Part shown: positions 14,901 through 26,600 of the stretch, in pieces | Layout: each line of letters opens with the position of its first letter | How positions within the stretch are numbered: position 1 is the first letter of the stretch | Source: Cololabis saira | Taxonomy: Eukaryota; Chordata; Actinopteri; Beloniformes; Belonidae | Assembly: GCF_033807715.1 (NCBI RefSeq) | Contig: NC_084587.1 | Coordinates: forward strand, 21,313,017 to 21,377,016 | Direction: 5' to 3' | DNA length: 64,000 bases | The notes under the pieces: model-generated | Databases searched by the model: none | Seen by the model: the letters and a program-made list of their open reading frames with translations, nothing else | Told to the model about the DNA's origin: nothing | Position numbers and translations under genes: made by a program

Positions 14901-16220
14901 TTGGAAAAATACATGGACTTTTATTAAAACTTCAATAAACTAAGAAGACAAACCTCTGTTGCACTTCACAGATTTTAACTAGATTATACCTTGATTCATT
15001 TAAACCAAATATAGAGTTAGTGTAAATATAGAGTTAGTGTAAGACTAAAAACCCTCATGGGGTTTTTTTTTTTATGTTGGCCGAGGACATCTCATCAGTT
15101 ATCTGTTCTGCAGTTTTTGTGATATCTTTGCAGCTCTTGACATGTTCTTTGAAAAATGCCCAACAGGTTTTGTAGATCATCATGTTAACTGACAGAAAGC
15201 TCCTCATCTCATCACATACCACACCCTCCCTATCGCAGAACGGGCCGCTGCAGATCCAGAGCCGGGAGAGCCACATCCGCGGCCCTCGCTACAGGACGAC
15301 ACTTTTCATCGGGCCGCGTGCCTAAACAAACCCAACTCTCTGCAGCTCTCCACGCTGCAGCTCTGACACATGCCTGCAGCATGAACCCATGCGGGCGTTG
15401 AGTAGTGGGAGCGTGCTTCTGTGTTTTGTTTTGTTTGGTTAAGAGATTAAGGTGGCGAACCCCAACTCGCTGAGGTCCCTGGGCTTCATCCCACCAGAGC
15501 TGCTCAGAGCAGCAGCACGGGTCTCCATCACTGCTGACAGTGAAGTTGTCAGAATGACCCTGGTACAACAGACAAAGAATAGTATTTTATGACACCACAA
15601 TTCTCAATGAGCAATTTCTATTTCACGAGTCGGTGAGTCTCCTCTCTCAGGTTGCCTCTAGGCTTTATGATGATGATGGCCCATATTTTGCATGCTGAAA
15701 TCACAGGACTGCCTTTGTCTGGAAAACATTTACATCTCTTAACACAGCTGGCTTGCCCAACCACTGGCACAAAACAAACAAGGAAGCAAGGTAAAAAAAA
15801 CAACACATAGGTTAAGTTACCACTAAAGAGGTGTTTTAGTACTAAACGTCAAAACAACATGGACCATTTTAGACAATTTAAAATAAACTGAGGTTGGCTT
15901 TAAAAGGAACATTTGAATATAAAGAGGAAAAAAAAACGTTTTGACAGTTCTGGCTATTTAAACAACAAAAAAAATCACCTGCTTCGAATAACCCTGGTAG
16001 TTGCAACTAAAAGCGTGTCTTTAAAGAAGATGGCATTAAAAAACTGCACACAAAAAAACTGTTCAAATGTTCAGATTCTTGTCAGAAGTCACTTGGAGAG
16101 CAGGTATTCTTGACCCGTGTTGTAGCAAGCATTACAACCGCAAAAAGAATACAAATAAATGCTTTTTAGAAGACATTTTCACAAGAAAGCCTTCAGAGTT
16201 GGACGGATGTGAACAATACA
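12000..16220. other. Region upstream of foxe1, no gene seen
   Basis: No convincing exon. About 15,230-15,570 is clearly richer in G+C than its surroundings. A small tandem repeat (GAGTTAGTGTAA type) lies near 15,010-15,042. A minus-strand ORF at 15,055-15,276 is discussed under findings. A TATAAA sits at 16,225-16,230, about 510 bp before the foxe1 start codon, and could be the foxe1 core promoter. That is a guess from position only. Confidence 0.4.
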
Positions 16221-16736
16221 CCTTTATAAACCTGAGGTATGCTGAAAGCATGTGATGCGCTGGGGGGTGTGGCCCTCGTGGTTTTCCGTGGAGGTAATAC
16301 ACTCTTGAGGTGATACTAAGTGACTCATTCTCTCTCACACCTTAAACGCTGCAATGGCGCTCCAACGGCTGAACTTTTCAAACTGAGCTGCTGAGAAACT
16401 AGAAGACAAAGCTGAATAAACACCACTTTTAAAGAATGAAGATTTCTCTGAAGAGGAATTACTTCTGCTGCATTTGAAGACAATTTGCTGGATTTGGACT
16501 CAAGAGAGTGAGTTTAAAAAAAAAAAAAAAAACAGCAGTGAACTTTGTTGCAAGACTGTTTGTGTGGCAGATGTGTTCTTTTGATTTCCACACTTCAGGA
16601 TCTTATTTGGCGCCTCACACATAAGGAACTTTCTCAAACCAGTGGAAGAACTATTACTGTGCAGCTTCTGCAGCTTCTGCAGCGAATCGATTCAATAATC
16701 TGTGTTTGGAGGGATTTCTTTTTCCTTAAACTGTCC

Positions 16737-17837
16737 ATGACAATGCCAGTGGTCAAAGTGGAGAAGGACTCTCAAGCAGATGTCACCTTGCCTTCCTCCA
16801 ATCCTCCACCACAGACAGAGGAGCCGCCCCGAGGTCGCAGAAGGAAGAGACCCCTCCAGCGGGGCAAACCGCCATACAGCTACATCGCACTCATTTCCAT
16901 GGCTATAGCAAACTCCCCTGATCGCAAGCTGACATTGGGGGGCATCTACAAATTCATCACAGAGCGTTTTCCCTTCTACAGAGACAATTCAAAGAAGTGG
17001 CAAAACTCCATTCGTCACAACCTGACTCTAAACGACTGCTTTATCAAGATCCCTCGAGAGCCGGGGCGACCGGGGAAGGGGAACTACTGGGCACTGGACC
17101 CAAACGCAGAGGACATGTTTGAAAGCGGCAGCTTCTTGAGGCGCAGGAAGAGGTTCAAACGCTGTGATATGAGCACCTATGCCCCATATGTTCACGAGAC
17201 ACCAGTTTTCTCTCCCGTCCAGATTACAAGATCAGCTGCATACGCCAATTCCATCTATTCCAACATGACTGTGAGCCCTACGTATGGGCAGCAGCTGCCC
17301 TCTGCATACTACCCCTCTTCATCACCTCCTGGGTTCACACACGGTCAGACGCGCATGTTCAGCATCAATAACATCATAGGACACCCGACCACAGCCAGCA
17401 TGCTGGCAAGTCAAGGGCCGGAGGTGATGCAGCAGCCCGGCCGCAGCTTCAGTCCAGAGGGACTTCCAAACGGGTCGTCTCCCTGCGGCCTGGGACCTGC
17501 CAGTTTCCAGACTCAGTCGTGTGGAGGAGCTGTGCCACCCCGCGCATCTACGCATCCAGGGTTCACCTACTCTGGCCCCAACAGCCATCCACACCACCAT
17601 GCCCACCAGGGCTCGTATGGACAGGGTCCAACCCACGGGTACGCAGCGGCCAGCCGGATCCACACCTCGGCTCACGGCTCTGTAGAAACAGTGGAGCATT
17701 ACGGCAGGGCATCTCCGGTGCAGCTGGGCTCTTTTTCGCAGTACAACAGTGGAGGTGGTCCCGTTGCCAACTCCGGGGGATACCTGAGACACCCCACGTA
17801 TTCCGGTAATATGGACAGGTTTGTCCCAGCAATATAA
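16737..17837 (+). CDS. foxe1: Forkhead box protein E1 (TTF-2 orthologue)
   Basis: FoxE1 is a nuclear DNA-binding transcription factor needed in mammals for thyroid and palate development. The single-exon frame gives 366 residues, close to human FOXE1. The forkhead domain is at about residues 44-134, with the recognition-helix segment '[17 protein letters not shown]', preceded by a basic '[12 protein letters not shown]' and followed by 'RRRKRFKR'; both flanks match FOXE1 and act as nuclear localisation signals in the family. A 'FSINNIIG' motif at 208-215 resembles the eh1 Groucho-binding motif. 'VKVE' near residue 6 fits a SUMO site. I chose the ATG at 16,737 because FoxE1-like sequence begins there. 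The frame stays open for 64 codons upstream (to 16,545), but that stretch looks like 5'UTR. The long alanine tract of human FOXE1 is absent. Neighbour context (trmo, hemgn, anp32b) matches human 9q22. Confidence 0.96.
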   Translation: MTMPVVKVEKDSQADVTLPSSNPPPQTEEPPRGRRRKRPLQRGKPPYSYIALISMAIANSPDRKLTLGGIYKFITERFPFYRDNSKKWQNSIRHNLTLNDCFIKIPREPGRPGKGNYWALDPNAEDMFESGSFLRRRKRFKRCDMSTYAPYVHETPVFSPVQITRSAAYANSIYSNMTVSPTYGQQLPSAYYPSSSPPGFTHGQTRMFSINNIIGHPTTASMLASQGPEVMQQPGRSFSPEGLPNGSSPCGLGPASFQTQSCGGAVPPRASTHPGFTYSGPNSHPHHHAHQGSYGQGPTHGYAAASRIHTSAHGSVETVEHYGRASPVQLGSFSQYNSGGGPVANSGGYLRHPTYSGNMDRFVPAI

Positions 17838-18198
17838 GAAGGTTTGAATTCAAAATTGAACAGAAAGACCTCTCCAGAAACGCAACTGTGATTTCTCTGC
17901 ATCGATGCAAGAGCCCATCATCAGCGTCGATGGTGACTTACCGCTGAATACTTTTAAATGTCAAGGTCTCTTAAGGGCAAGACGAGGAGGATGTAAATGA
18001 CATATACTTTTTGAGTGTGATTGCAACTTTAAATAGTTACAGTAACCATGATTTTAAATGTCGTATAAATTATTGTGCTGTCTGTGGTCTTAGGCTTTAG
18101 AGTAAGTGGCTTGTATGAAGAAAATCTGTCAAAAGTACTTCTGCATGTATTTTTATTCTAAATGAAAAATGCATATCTTGTTTACTTTTTATGTTGTA

Positions 18199-18241
18199 AA
18201 TAAACAGAATGATGCAGAGCTTTTGTTCTTTCAAGAATAAA
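18199..18241 (+). terminator. foxe1 polyadenylation signals
   Basis: Two AATAAA hexamers, at 18,199-18,204 and 18,236-18,241, lie about 360-400 bp after the foxe1 stop codon. They are the first canonical signals on this strand and probably end its 3'UTR. Confidence 0.7.
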
Positions 18242-18259
18242 ATATTGTAAAATACTGAT

Positions 18260-19230
18260 GATTTCTTGCCATAACCGAGACATTTCACCTGACGTGTCGC
18301 CGATTAGGAGGGATGACTTTGCTTTGCAGACAGACTGCAACATGTCATTTAAGACGGATATTTTAGCCCCTATATAATCCTATCACTTAGAAGAACCAAA
18401 AGAAAACGAGAAATCAGTTCTTTTACTTTTGTGCTTTACTTGCAGTGCAGCGTTTCAGCTCAGCGGCTGTAAAGTGCTGTCTGGAGCCGCGGTATTAGCA
18501 GTGACTGTGACCGGCCTCAATTATCACGTCAAGACATCACCACAGCACTTGAATCCACTAATCAAGAAAATGAATCGACTTGTAATTCGATATTTCATCC
18601 CGCAAAGTTAAAACAACAAAAGCTCAGAAGTGCCTTCTTCAGTCTGCTGACAAGACAAGACTTGCGAGGAAACACTTTGTCACTTGATTTTTCTTTTATT
18701 ATTATTATTTAAAAAGCTTTGAGGAAAAATTACCTCCTTTATCCCTCGTCTGCTGAAAAAGCTTTTCATTTTCTTGGGTCAACAAACTAGCAAATGTTTT
18801 GTTCAAGAATATTTGCTTGCGTAATTTTAGATATAGGCCTACTTATACTTTCACATATACGAGACCAGTAACAACTAAAAACATTTAAGTAGAGGAAACA
18901 CATCCTTTGCCTTTATATAAATGGATAAAATACTGTGCACACAGTAATTGTGCTAAAGCTCAAGGAGGATCTAAATGTGTTTGTATTAAGCTATCCATCC
19001 TGAGTAAATATTTTCATAAGTAGGCTAGACTTCCCAAACTTCCTCTGAAATCTGCAGTCCAAGATAAACAGATGACGTCTTGTGATAGAAAGTATACATA
19101 AAGTTTATTTCAGGGAAATTATTTGATAGTAAAATGACGGAAATAAAACATGCTTCACTTTAATAATAATCTTGAAGTTTAGAATACTGAAGCGTAAAGC
19201 TGCAACCTCAGTGAAAGAAAAATACAGACA
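18260..19230. other. Intergenic, no gene seen
   Basis: AT-rich sequence between the foxe1 poly-A signals and the fold-back element. I see no exon or repeat I can name. Confidence 0.45.
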
Positions 19231-19234
19231 TCAC

Positions 19235-19565
19235 GATATGACGTGAACATTTATTGTATGAACAATATCTTTTCCAAGTTTGTACAATATGAAATCAGGT
19301 TATTACAATACTGTATACATGTTTATGATGTCATAATGAAAAACTTCACATTTGTACAATATATCATCACATTATTACACAATAAAACATTTTGTAAGAA
19401 CATAATTTTTGTGTCATAACGTGATAAAAATGTATATTGTACCGGTAATAACGTATTGATATATCATTCATTATTCAAACATGAAAGGTTTATTGTAATA
19501 ATGTGATAAGATATTGTACAAATGTAAAAAATATATATCGTTTGAACATAAACATTTCACATTAT
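19235..19565. mobile_element. AT-rich fold-back (palindromic) element
   Basis: Positions 19,348-19,388 and 19,487-19,525 are near-perfect reverse complements (core ACATTTGTACAATAT / ATATTGTACAAATGT). The pairing extends outward less perfectly, to GTGAACATTTATTGTATGAAC at the left and GTTTGAACATAAACATTTCAC at the right. This suggests a MITE-like element of about 330 bp. I did not find a clear duplication at its borders. Confidence 0.6.
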
Positions 19566-19734
19566 GAAATGATTTGGCTTTAACCGTCTTTTAAAGATGG
19601 TGGCAGTTCTATGCTTCCGTACAAAATTATGAAAACTTCCTAGAAAAGGCGACAAACTAAAAGAGGAGCGTTTTTTCATCCAGAACGTCTTCTGCCCCTG
19701 GACCAACAGGCTGCAGCACCTCATTCCTCCAAAA

Positions 19735-20241
19735 CAGTGATTCTCAACTGGTGGTTCGGGACCCAAAAGTGGTTCACGGGGCTGCGCCTCAGGTGACGCT
19801 AAAGCTACATATTCTTAAGTCTTGTTGGAGCTACTTCTCAGTTGTTGCACTTTAATACATTTTTCAGGAAAACACCAACTGTTTAGATTATGTCAGCTTT
19901 ATGAACTTGATTGAGTTACTGGATAGTTTTACTGCTTATTTATTCGCTGAATTTTGCAGGAAAACATGTTGCTGCCTGTGAATCCTTACACATTAGTGCG
20001 CACACAATTATCCTAACAGACAAAGCAAATAACATGTTTAAGTTTGTTTGTTTGTTGTTCTTTTGTTAATTTGCTGTAAAATTATTTACAAATACACTCA
20101 ACTTTGGCCACAACTTTCTTCCTTTATTATTTCCAAGTTTATATTCACATATTTTAAAAACACACAACCACAAAACTGCCTAAATGCTGTTAATGCTGGG
20201 CAGGTTTCAGGTCCCAAAGTCAGATCAGTTGAACTCCACTG
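19735..20241. mobile_element. Non-autonomous hAT element
   Basis: The left end reads CAGTGATTCTCAACTG and the right end, on the other strand, CAGTGGAGTTCAACTG. This is the CAGTG..TTCAACTG terminus of hAT elements. Flanks CTCCAAAA (19,727-19,734) and CTCTAAAA (20,242-20,249) fit an 8-bp target-site duplication with one later change. The 507-bp interior has no transposase ORF. Confidence 0.8.
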
Positions 20242-20514
20242 CTCTAAAATACAGTACTTCTACCATTTGGTGTTTTGAGGACATGTGAGGACACTGAAGG
20301 TATTATTTCATTCATATTATCCATTCTGTGACGCTTTTAGTCCTGCAGATGAGGGTCATTGTCTTGCTAGTAGATAACACTCCACATCAGGTTAGAAATG
20401 TTTCATTTTGGGAGTAAGTAGTCACTTAGAGCAGCTTAGTACAGATTTGCATGTGTATTACTATCTGGTAAGAGGATTAATGATGAACAAAAGCCAGATA
20501 AGACATAAAAATAT

Positions 20515-20520
20515 TTTAAT
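20515..20520 (-). terminator. Likely spag5 polyadenylation signal (ATTAAA)
   Basis: ATTAAA on the minus strand, about 85 nt after the spag5 stop codon. It is the common variant of the signal and the nearest candidate. Assignment is by position only. Confidence 0.45.
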
Positions 20521-20604
20521 AAACTATTGAAACACAAAAATAATAGTCAGAACAACTTCAAACGTAACTGACATAAATAAACCAAACAGGTGACAATAAA
20601 CATG

Positions 20605-23600
20605 TCAGCCAATGAATTCAGCCAGATGTTTGAGCTGGTCACAGTTCCTCACAATATCTGGCAAAGACAGCAGAGTCTGGAGAGACACAAATGAAAACAT
20701 CTGTTACTTCAGTTATCCAAAGACAAAAGAAAAAAAGCAATTTGAAAAGCTTTTCTCACCTCCCGGACTCTATTGATCATGCTGTTTAATATCTGGAGCT
20801 CATTCTCACTTTTCTGGTGGTTGGTCTCATAGATCATTTGCTGTGAGAAAACATACAACTATGTGAACATCTACTTGATGCAGTCATGACACACTTGCAC
20901 ATAAACAGTCAAGACGTTTAATGATTTAAAAAAAAAAAAAAAACAATAAAGACAGCCACTAGCGTGTGGTCCGGCCCTAATGCATCAATACTCACATGTC
21001 TCTTTGCTCGTTCAAGGAGTTTCCCTCTTGCTTGTTCCACTTCATGCAGACTTGTCCTCAGCCTCTCCACCTGTAGATTAAATCAGAGATGTCACCGAAA
21101 ATAATCATTAAAAAGAGTGCCATATTTTTTCCAATAATAACTAATAATTTAACATTACATGCCGATAACGGCCACAGACCTCTTTCAGTAGCTGGATCTT
21201 CTCTTCCATGTGATGTGCCGGGTTAGCTGACTGGCCACCAGCTTTCCTCAACTCCTCCTGCAGTAGCCGAGACTCATTTTGTGCCCGCTGCAGAGCTCGA
21301 CGAAGCTCAGTCACTTCCTTTCGCATTTCCTGGGGTTTTTAAAATATATATATACTGTATATATTTGGACAATGGGTTCTGTGCATTTTTGAAAGAGTTG
21401 TTGGTATTTTGCTGCCTTACATTGCCGTCGGTCTTGTACATTTTTACAATGTCATGAAACTCTTGGACTTCTGACATCAACTTTGACAAAGTTTTCTCAT
21501 CCTGTGAAAAGAAGAAACATTTATAAAACTTGTTAGTCTTCTGTACCAAATCATACAGATAAAGTCTGCAGGTCCAGTAACATCCCCTCACCTCTGCTTT
21601 CTGCTGCAGAGCCTGATTTCCTCGCTCAAGAAGGTTGTTATGACGACTGAGTTGGCGCTGGAGTTCAGACACTTCACTTTGATGCCTGTTACTTGCATCC
21701 TGTTGCTCCATCTGGAGGCTACAGCTTGAATAACACAGTTACAGGGAAAATATTTATGTCTTTCACAGTTTAAAAAAAAAAAGGAAAGTTTTAATCATTC
21801 TGCAAAAAATTTAATCCACCTATACAAGTAAACTTAAAAAGTGAATGTAGATCAGTCAGAGTCTGGGTTCCTAATTTATTTTATATTTGATTTTCTAGTA
21901 TTATTTACTTTTTTTTTTTTTTTTTTCAAAAACCTCATAAGTAACTCGATTCAAAGAGTTGATCTGCCTCCCAGCACCAGGCATCCGGCTCTTACATGGT
22001 GTTTTGTAGTTCTTGCAGCTGAGCGTCTTTGCGCCGCTGCACCAGCTTCAGCATGCGGGCGAGCTCCTTGACGGTGCAGCCCAGACCAGAGAGCAGCTCG
22101 GCCACGCCGCTTTGCTCCTCTACCTCTTCGGAATCGGCTGCGTCCAGATTCTGTTTGGGGACGATGGCCGCGATGCGAGTGAAGGCACTCGTCTTACTGG
22201 AAAAAGGTTTGCTCTGTGGCTCAGGAATGTCTGCGGGAACTGAAGACGCAGTAAACAGCAACTTAAACTTGCAGCTGTACAAACCCCATTTGATAAATGT
22301 CACAGACAATGAGGTGAGCACAACAAACTGATCAACATGAAGCGATTCTGACCTGCTAAACAACATAATTACGCAGCGCCACAGTGGAAACTGATTTTTC
22401 GTGTCAAGACTGCAGCTCAAATCTATTTGAAAAGGGCATCATGACGCAATGGTTCGGTAAAAAACCCACAACTGTTCAGACTTTAAGGGTTTAACAAGCA
22501 TCACTTTTTCAGTGAAAGTTAACTATTGTGCTTTTTAAAAACTTTATTACAAGGTTGATCCTCATGTGTTGAGAGCAGAATTGTAGAGTTCAAGTACCTG
22601 AACCAGCAGGTGTATGGGGTTTGAAATCTTCCTCCTTGTCAGCAGTCAAAGTCATGCTGTCGGCAAAAGAGGGGGGGTGACAGTCCACGCTGTTGATCTG
22701 TTCAGGCTCTTGATCCTTCTGTGCATCTTGTGTCTGAAAAATATGACATGCAAGCCCAGGTAGATCTACAAATTAAATTACAGTAAAATACCAGTATCAA
22801 TACCAGTGTCTTTCCGATGCCTGGGCTTTGGGTATCATCCAATACAGGGAATAGTTCCAATACTAGAGTTCCATTTTACATTTCTTTTGTTTTAATTAAT
22901 AAAACACTGTAGTGAAATGTAACATTTTCAACGACCAACCGGCGCAGATCATCTAGGACAACAGTGTCGGACATCAGTAACATGGGCACATGTCAAAGGA
23001 CCGATTGCTCTGCAAATGCCAGACTATTTAAATGTTTATACTTTTTTTTTAATATATATAATTTTACAGAATTGCCTCTGCATTTAACAATTAACACTAG
23101 ATTAACACTTAACATACAAATCTGCCTTTAGGCCACGGAAAACATTTTTTTAAAACGATAAAAAAAATTACTGGTGTTTTTCTTACTTTCTTCTCTTAAA
23201 TTTCCTTCCCTCTTTACAAGTTTTACTTTTCTTGGGCATTTAAATTTCAAATCCACGACTTAATCTGAGATACACCCGTCAGGTGAGTAGGTCAATACGA
23301 CATCAGTAACAAAAATCAAGATGTACACTGGGACATGCGAGCTGGATTTGGCCTGCTTGATACGTCTAGAACAATGAATCACACAGTTGTGTCCAACATG
23401 GCTCTAGATTTAGTCTCTTAACTGCAACCTTGCATAATGAGTATGTCGCAGTTTTCCAGCCCAAAATAGGATTGAACAACTTCCTGGATTTTTACTGCAA
23501 CAAAGAAGTGTTAGAATGCTGTTTAAAAAAACAACATGGTATCAGATGGTACATAGATGAAAATCCTCACCAGTACCGATACCCTTATCAGCATCTGAGT

Positions 23601-26600
23601 ATTTTCAATAATAGCATCTAGGAATAAAAGATGTGCTTTTAAAGCAAATGGACACAGACATCAGAAAACGTGGCTGCATGTTCACACACAACCCAGACAG
23701 AAGAAGACTCTGTATACAAGCAAAGTCCTCATTCTCCAATTATCATAAATGACAAATAGAGGACACAAGAGTTAGAAAATGATATAAAAAGTATACTGTG
23801 CAAATCAGTGTTGATTGCTCATCCGCATTTCCACATGCAGCTGCTCCATCAAATGTCTTGAAGCTTTGTAATTCACATTTAAGTCATCTGATTTACAGTC
23901 AAAATAGTATTACAGGGTGCCAATAGAATACAGCCTGCTTGGACTCAATGAGTAAAATTTAAACTTTTGAAGAAAAAAAAAAACAGCCAAGAGACGAGGT
24001 TTGTAACAACCAGCTGAACAGACGGCTTGATGTTCCAGGTGCTACTGGGATCAAGGTAACAACAAAAAGACATGTCAGCACAGTGCTTGCATGAAAGCTC
24101 TAATGGTTTGATAAAGATCAGACAGACAAGTCAGAGATTAAATCTGGTCAGAAGTCCTGCAGCATGTTGTGTAGCTTGTTTTGTGCACAACAAAGACTGT
24201 GTCGAGTTGTACTACTATATTTTTTACGTTACCTGGTCATTGAGAGCTGCTTGCAGCTCGTCGGTCAGTCCCCGCAGCGTGTAATGCAACAAAGTGATTT
24301 CAGTGACTGACAGAGACATTTTCTCTTCGAGCCCTAGCAGAGTAGCCTCAGATGTAGATCTTCTGCTTTCAAGCTCTTCACGCAAATTATTGTTCTCCAT
24401 CCTGTAGTACACACACAGACAGACAGATGTCAGACATGAAGAAAAAGGTAAGAAACAGTTACACTTTACCAGAGGACCCAATCTTCCCAAACATCGTCTC
24501 CATAAAAAGCAGCGATGCAACAAACTAATGTCAAACCAAACTTTGCACATTCTGATAAAACAGTGGATAGAAGAGTGTTTTCATATTTAAAATATTGTTT
24601 GTAGTTAGTTTTGATTTGGCTAGGACACTGACTGCGTTTACATGTAGTCAATAACCCTTTTAAAACCGGAATATTAGCAATAACCCAGTTTTTCACAGCC
24701 ATGTAACACCAATAACCCCTTTGAATAAGCAGAATTTGCTCATATTCCGGTTCTTAAAAACCCGAATATGACCCCTGGGTTACTCCTTTTCTAACCCGAA
24801 TATTTGGTCATGTAAACGCCTAACGGGATATCCCAATCAAAAGGAACGTGAATTTGTTTTCTGTGCATGTTCTTTTTGCAAGGAATCTTGGTCTTTTGAG
24901 CCCAGGACGTACTTCTAAACATGGCGAAACGCAAGACCACACTTTTGGAGTGAGGAGGAGACTAATCACTTCATAAATGTAATGAAAGATATTGTAACGA
25001 TTCACAGACCAGGTGGAGACGGCTCGTCGCTTCCACTTGCCAGTTTATTGCCAGGAAGGTATTGAACAGGGTTACAGCCAAAAACAAAGAGCACAAGCAG
25101 ACCAGAACTCGCACTTCCCGGGCTAATACCACAACAACTTCAATTAGGACCCCTGAAGAAGAAACTAGGGGCTCAGCCCCCCCTCCCCCTCCGCCCACCA
25201 CCGGCTCCCTTCATGACATCACGTGCATTACGGTGACAGGCAGAGAGACGACAGAATTCAGGCTGATCTCCCCCACTCTATAACTCTCCCATATCAGAGT
25301 CGCTACAATATGAACATTTCGGCATTTGTAGACGGTAGAAAGTACCGGGATAGTGAGATTTACAAAAAGGTGAGCGAAAAGTTGCGCGAAGCACGATTTG
25401 TACAAACGCCAGACCAGATCAAGCCTCGCTGGAAGACGCTGAAAAAGGCGAACTACAGGGCCGAGAAACAAAACGACTTCTACTGGGCTGTTGATTATCC
25501 GCCGTGCTGCTGCTGTTGTTGTTGTGAATTTGGATACAGGAAGAAGAAGCGGAAAACACAGGAGTTGCGTCATGATGTTCTCTGCGTGTCGCTGGTTTGA
25601 TCCAGATATCCCAAATGATGAATTACCATGTAAACAGGGATAACCCTGTTTGCTCATGCATGTAAACGGAATATTCTAATGTTTCAGTAACCGGAATATT
25701 AGCAATAACCCAAATCTTGACTGCATGTAAACGTAGACAATAAGAAAAAGAGACTGTAAGAGAAAAAAAAAATTGAAGTATCCTGCTAAATAAGCTGTGT
25801 GTGAATAAGACTTCAGACATAAAGATGAGATAAAAAGATGATGAGTTGTTGACTCACTCAAGTTTACAAACTTCTCCTTTAAGATCCTCACACTCGATGT
25901 TCCTCTCCCGAAGCGCCTGCAGGTTTGTCCTCAGCATGCGCTCACTCTCGCTCAGCTGCTCCCTCACCAAGTCGTTCTCCATCTGCAGGAACTGAAAAAC
26001 ACAAGCAGCAGGTCAGAAACACCACTCAAGTCAGAGCTAACCCACACCTTTCTACACTACTTTGTCTGCATTTTGGAATAAACAGAAAACTCACAGAAAA
26101 TACTTGATTTTGTTTTCATTAACCGGAGGGGAAAAAAAAAAAAAAAAGATAGACTGTGAAGTAAGAGTTCAAGAAAAAAATATTCACTAAATTAAACTGT
26201 TTATTTAGAGGCCAAATGAACTCACTAGCAACTAATATCAATTATTTTCTTTAAAATAAAGTAGTATTTTGCCCTTTCTAAATGCAAGATTGTCTGTTCA
26301 AGATCATAACATTACAAACAAATAAAAATTATCCCATTCATTTGTTTGGGAAAATGCATCCAAACATTTGACTGGTAGTGTATATATATTCACATCTTTA
26401 GCCAGTCGCTTGACATTTCTAGCCTGATCAATTTGCCGATTCCTGCCGTCAACTTGCTGTTAAACTAGTTTTCTGAAAAACGCTGGGCCACACTTTACAC
26501 AGTCCATGAAATACATACAAACTACAGCTACATCTAAATGTTTCATAAGATATATGAAAATGTTATATAGGGGATGGGAAGCTGGCAAGTTGTACTGGTG

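Larger units (their letters stand above)
24632..25736. mobile_element. Degenerate DNA transposon carrying a Myb/trihelix-like ORF
   Basis: It lies in a spag5 intron. The left end is CTGCGTTTACATGTAGTCAA and the right end, read on the other strand, CTACGTTTACATGCAGTCAA, a 20-bp inverted repeat with two mismatches. Near both ends the segment CGGAATATTAGCAATAACCC occurs in the same orientation. Inside, the plus strand encodes a broken Myb/SANT-like protein: 'WSEEETNHFINVMKD' around 24,944-24,990, then after the nested insertion a helix-rich part with 'IKPRWKTLKKAN' (about 25,421-25,456). Such Myb partners are typical of PIF/Harbinger elements. No DDE transposase is present. Confidence 0.72.

Noticed and set aside
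17322..17910. Antisense and alternate-frame ORFs over foxe1
   Set aside because: They are shadows of the GC-rich foxe1 coding sequence with no recognisable domain.
25223..25600. 125-residue ORF with a Myb-like helix as a host gene
   Set aside because: It lies inside a transposon, begins within the nested insertion and lacks the first helix in frame.
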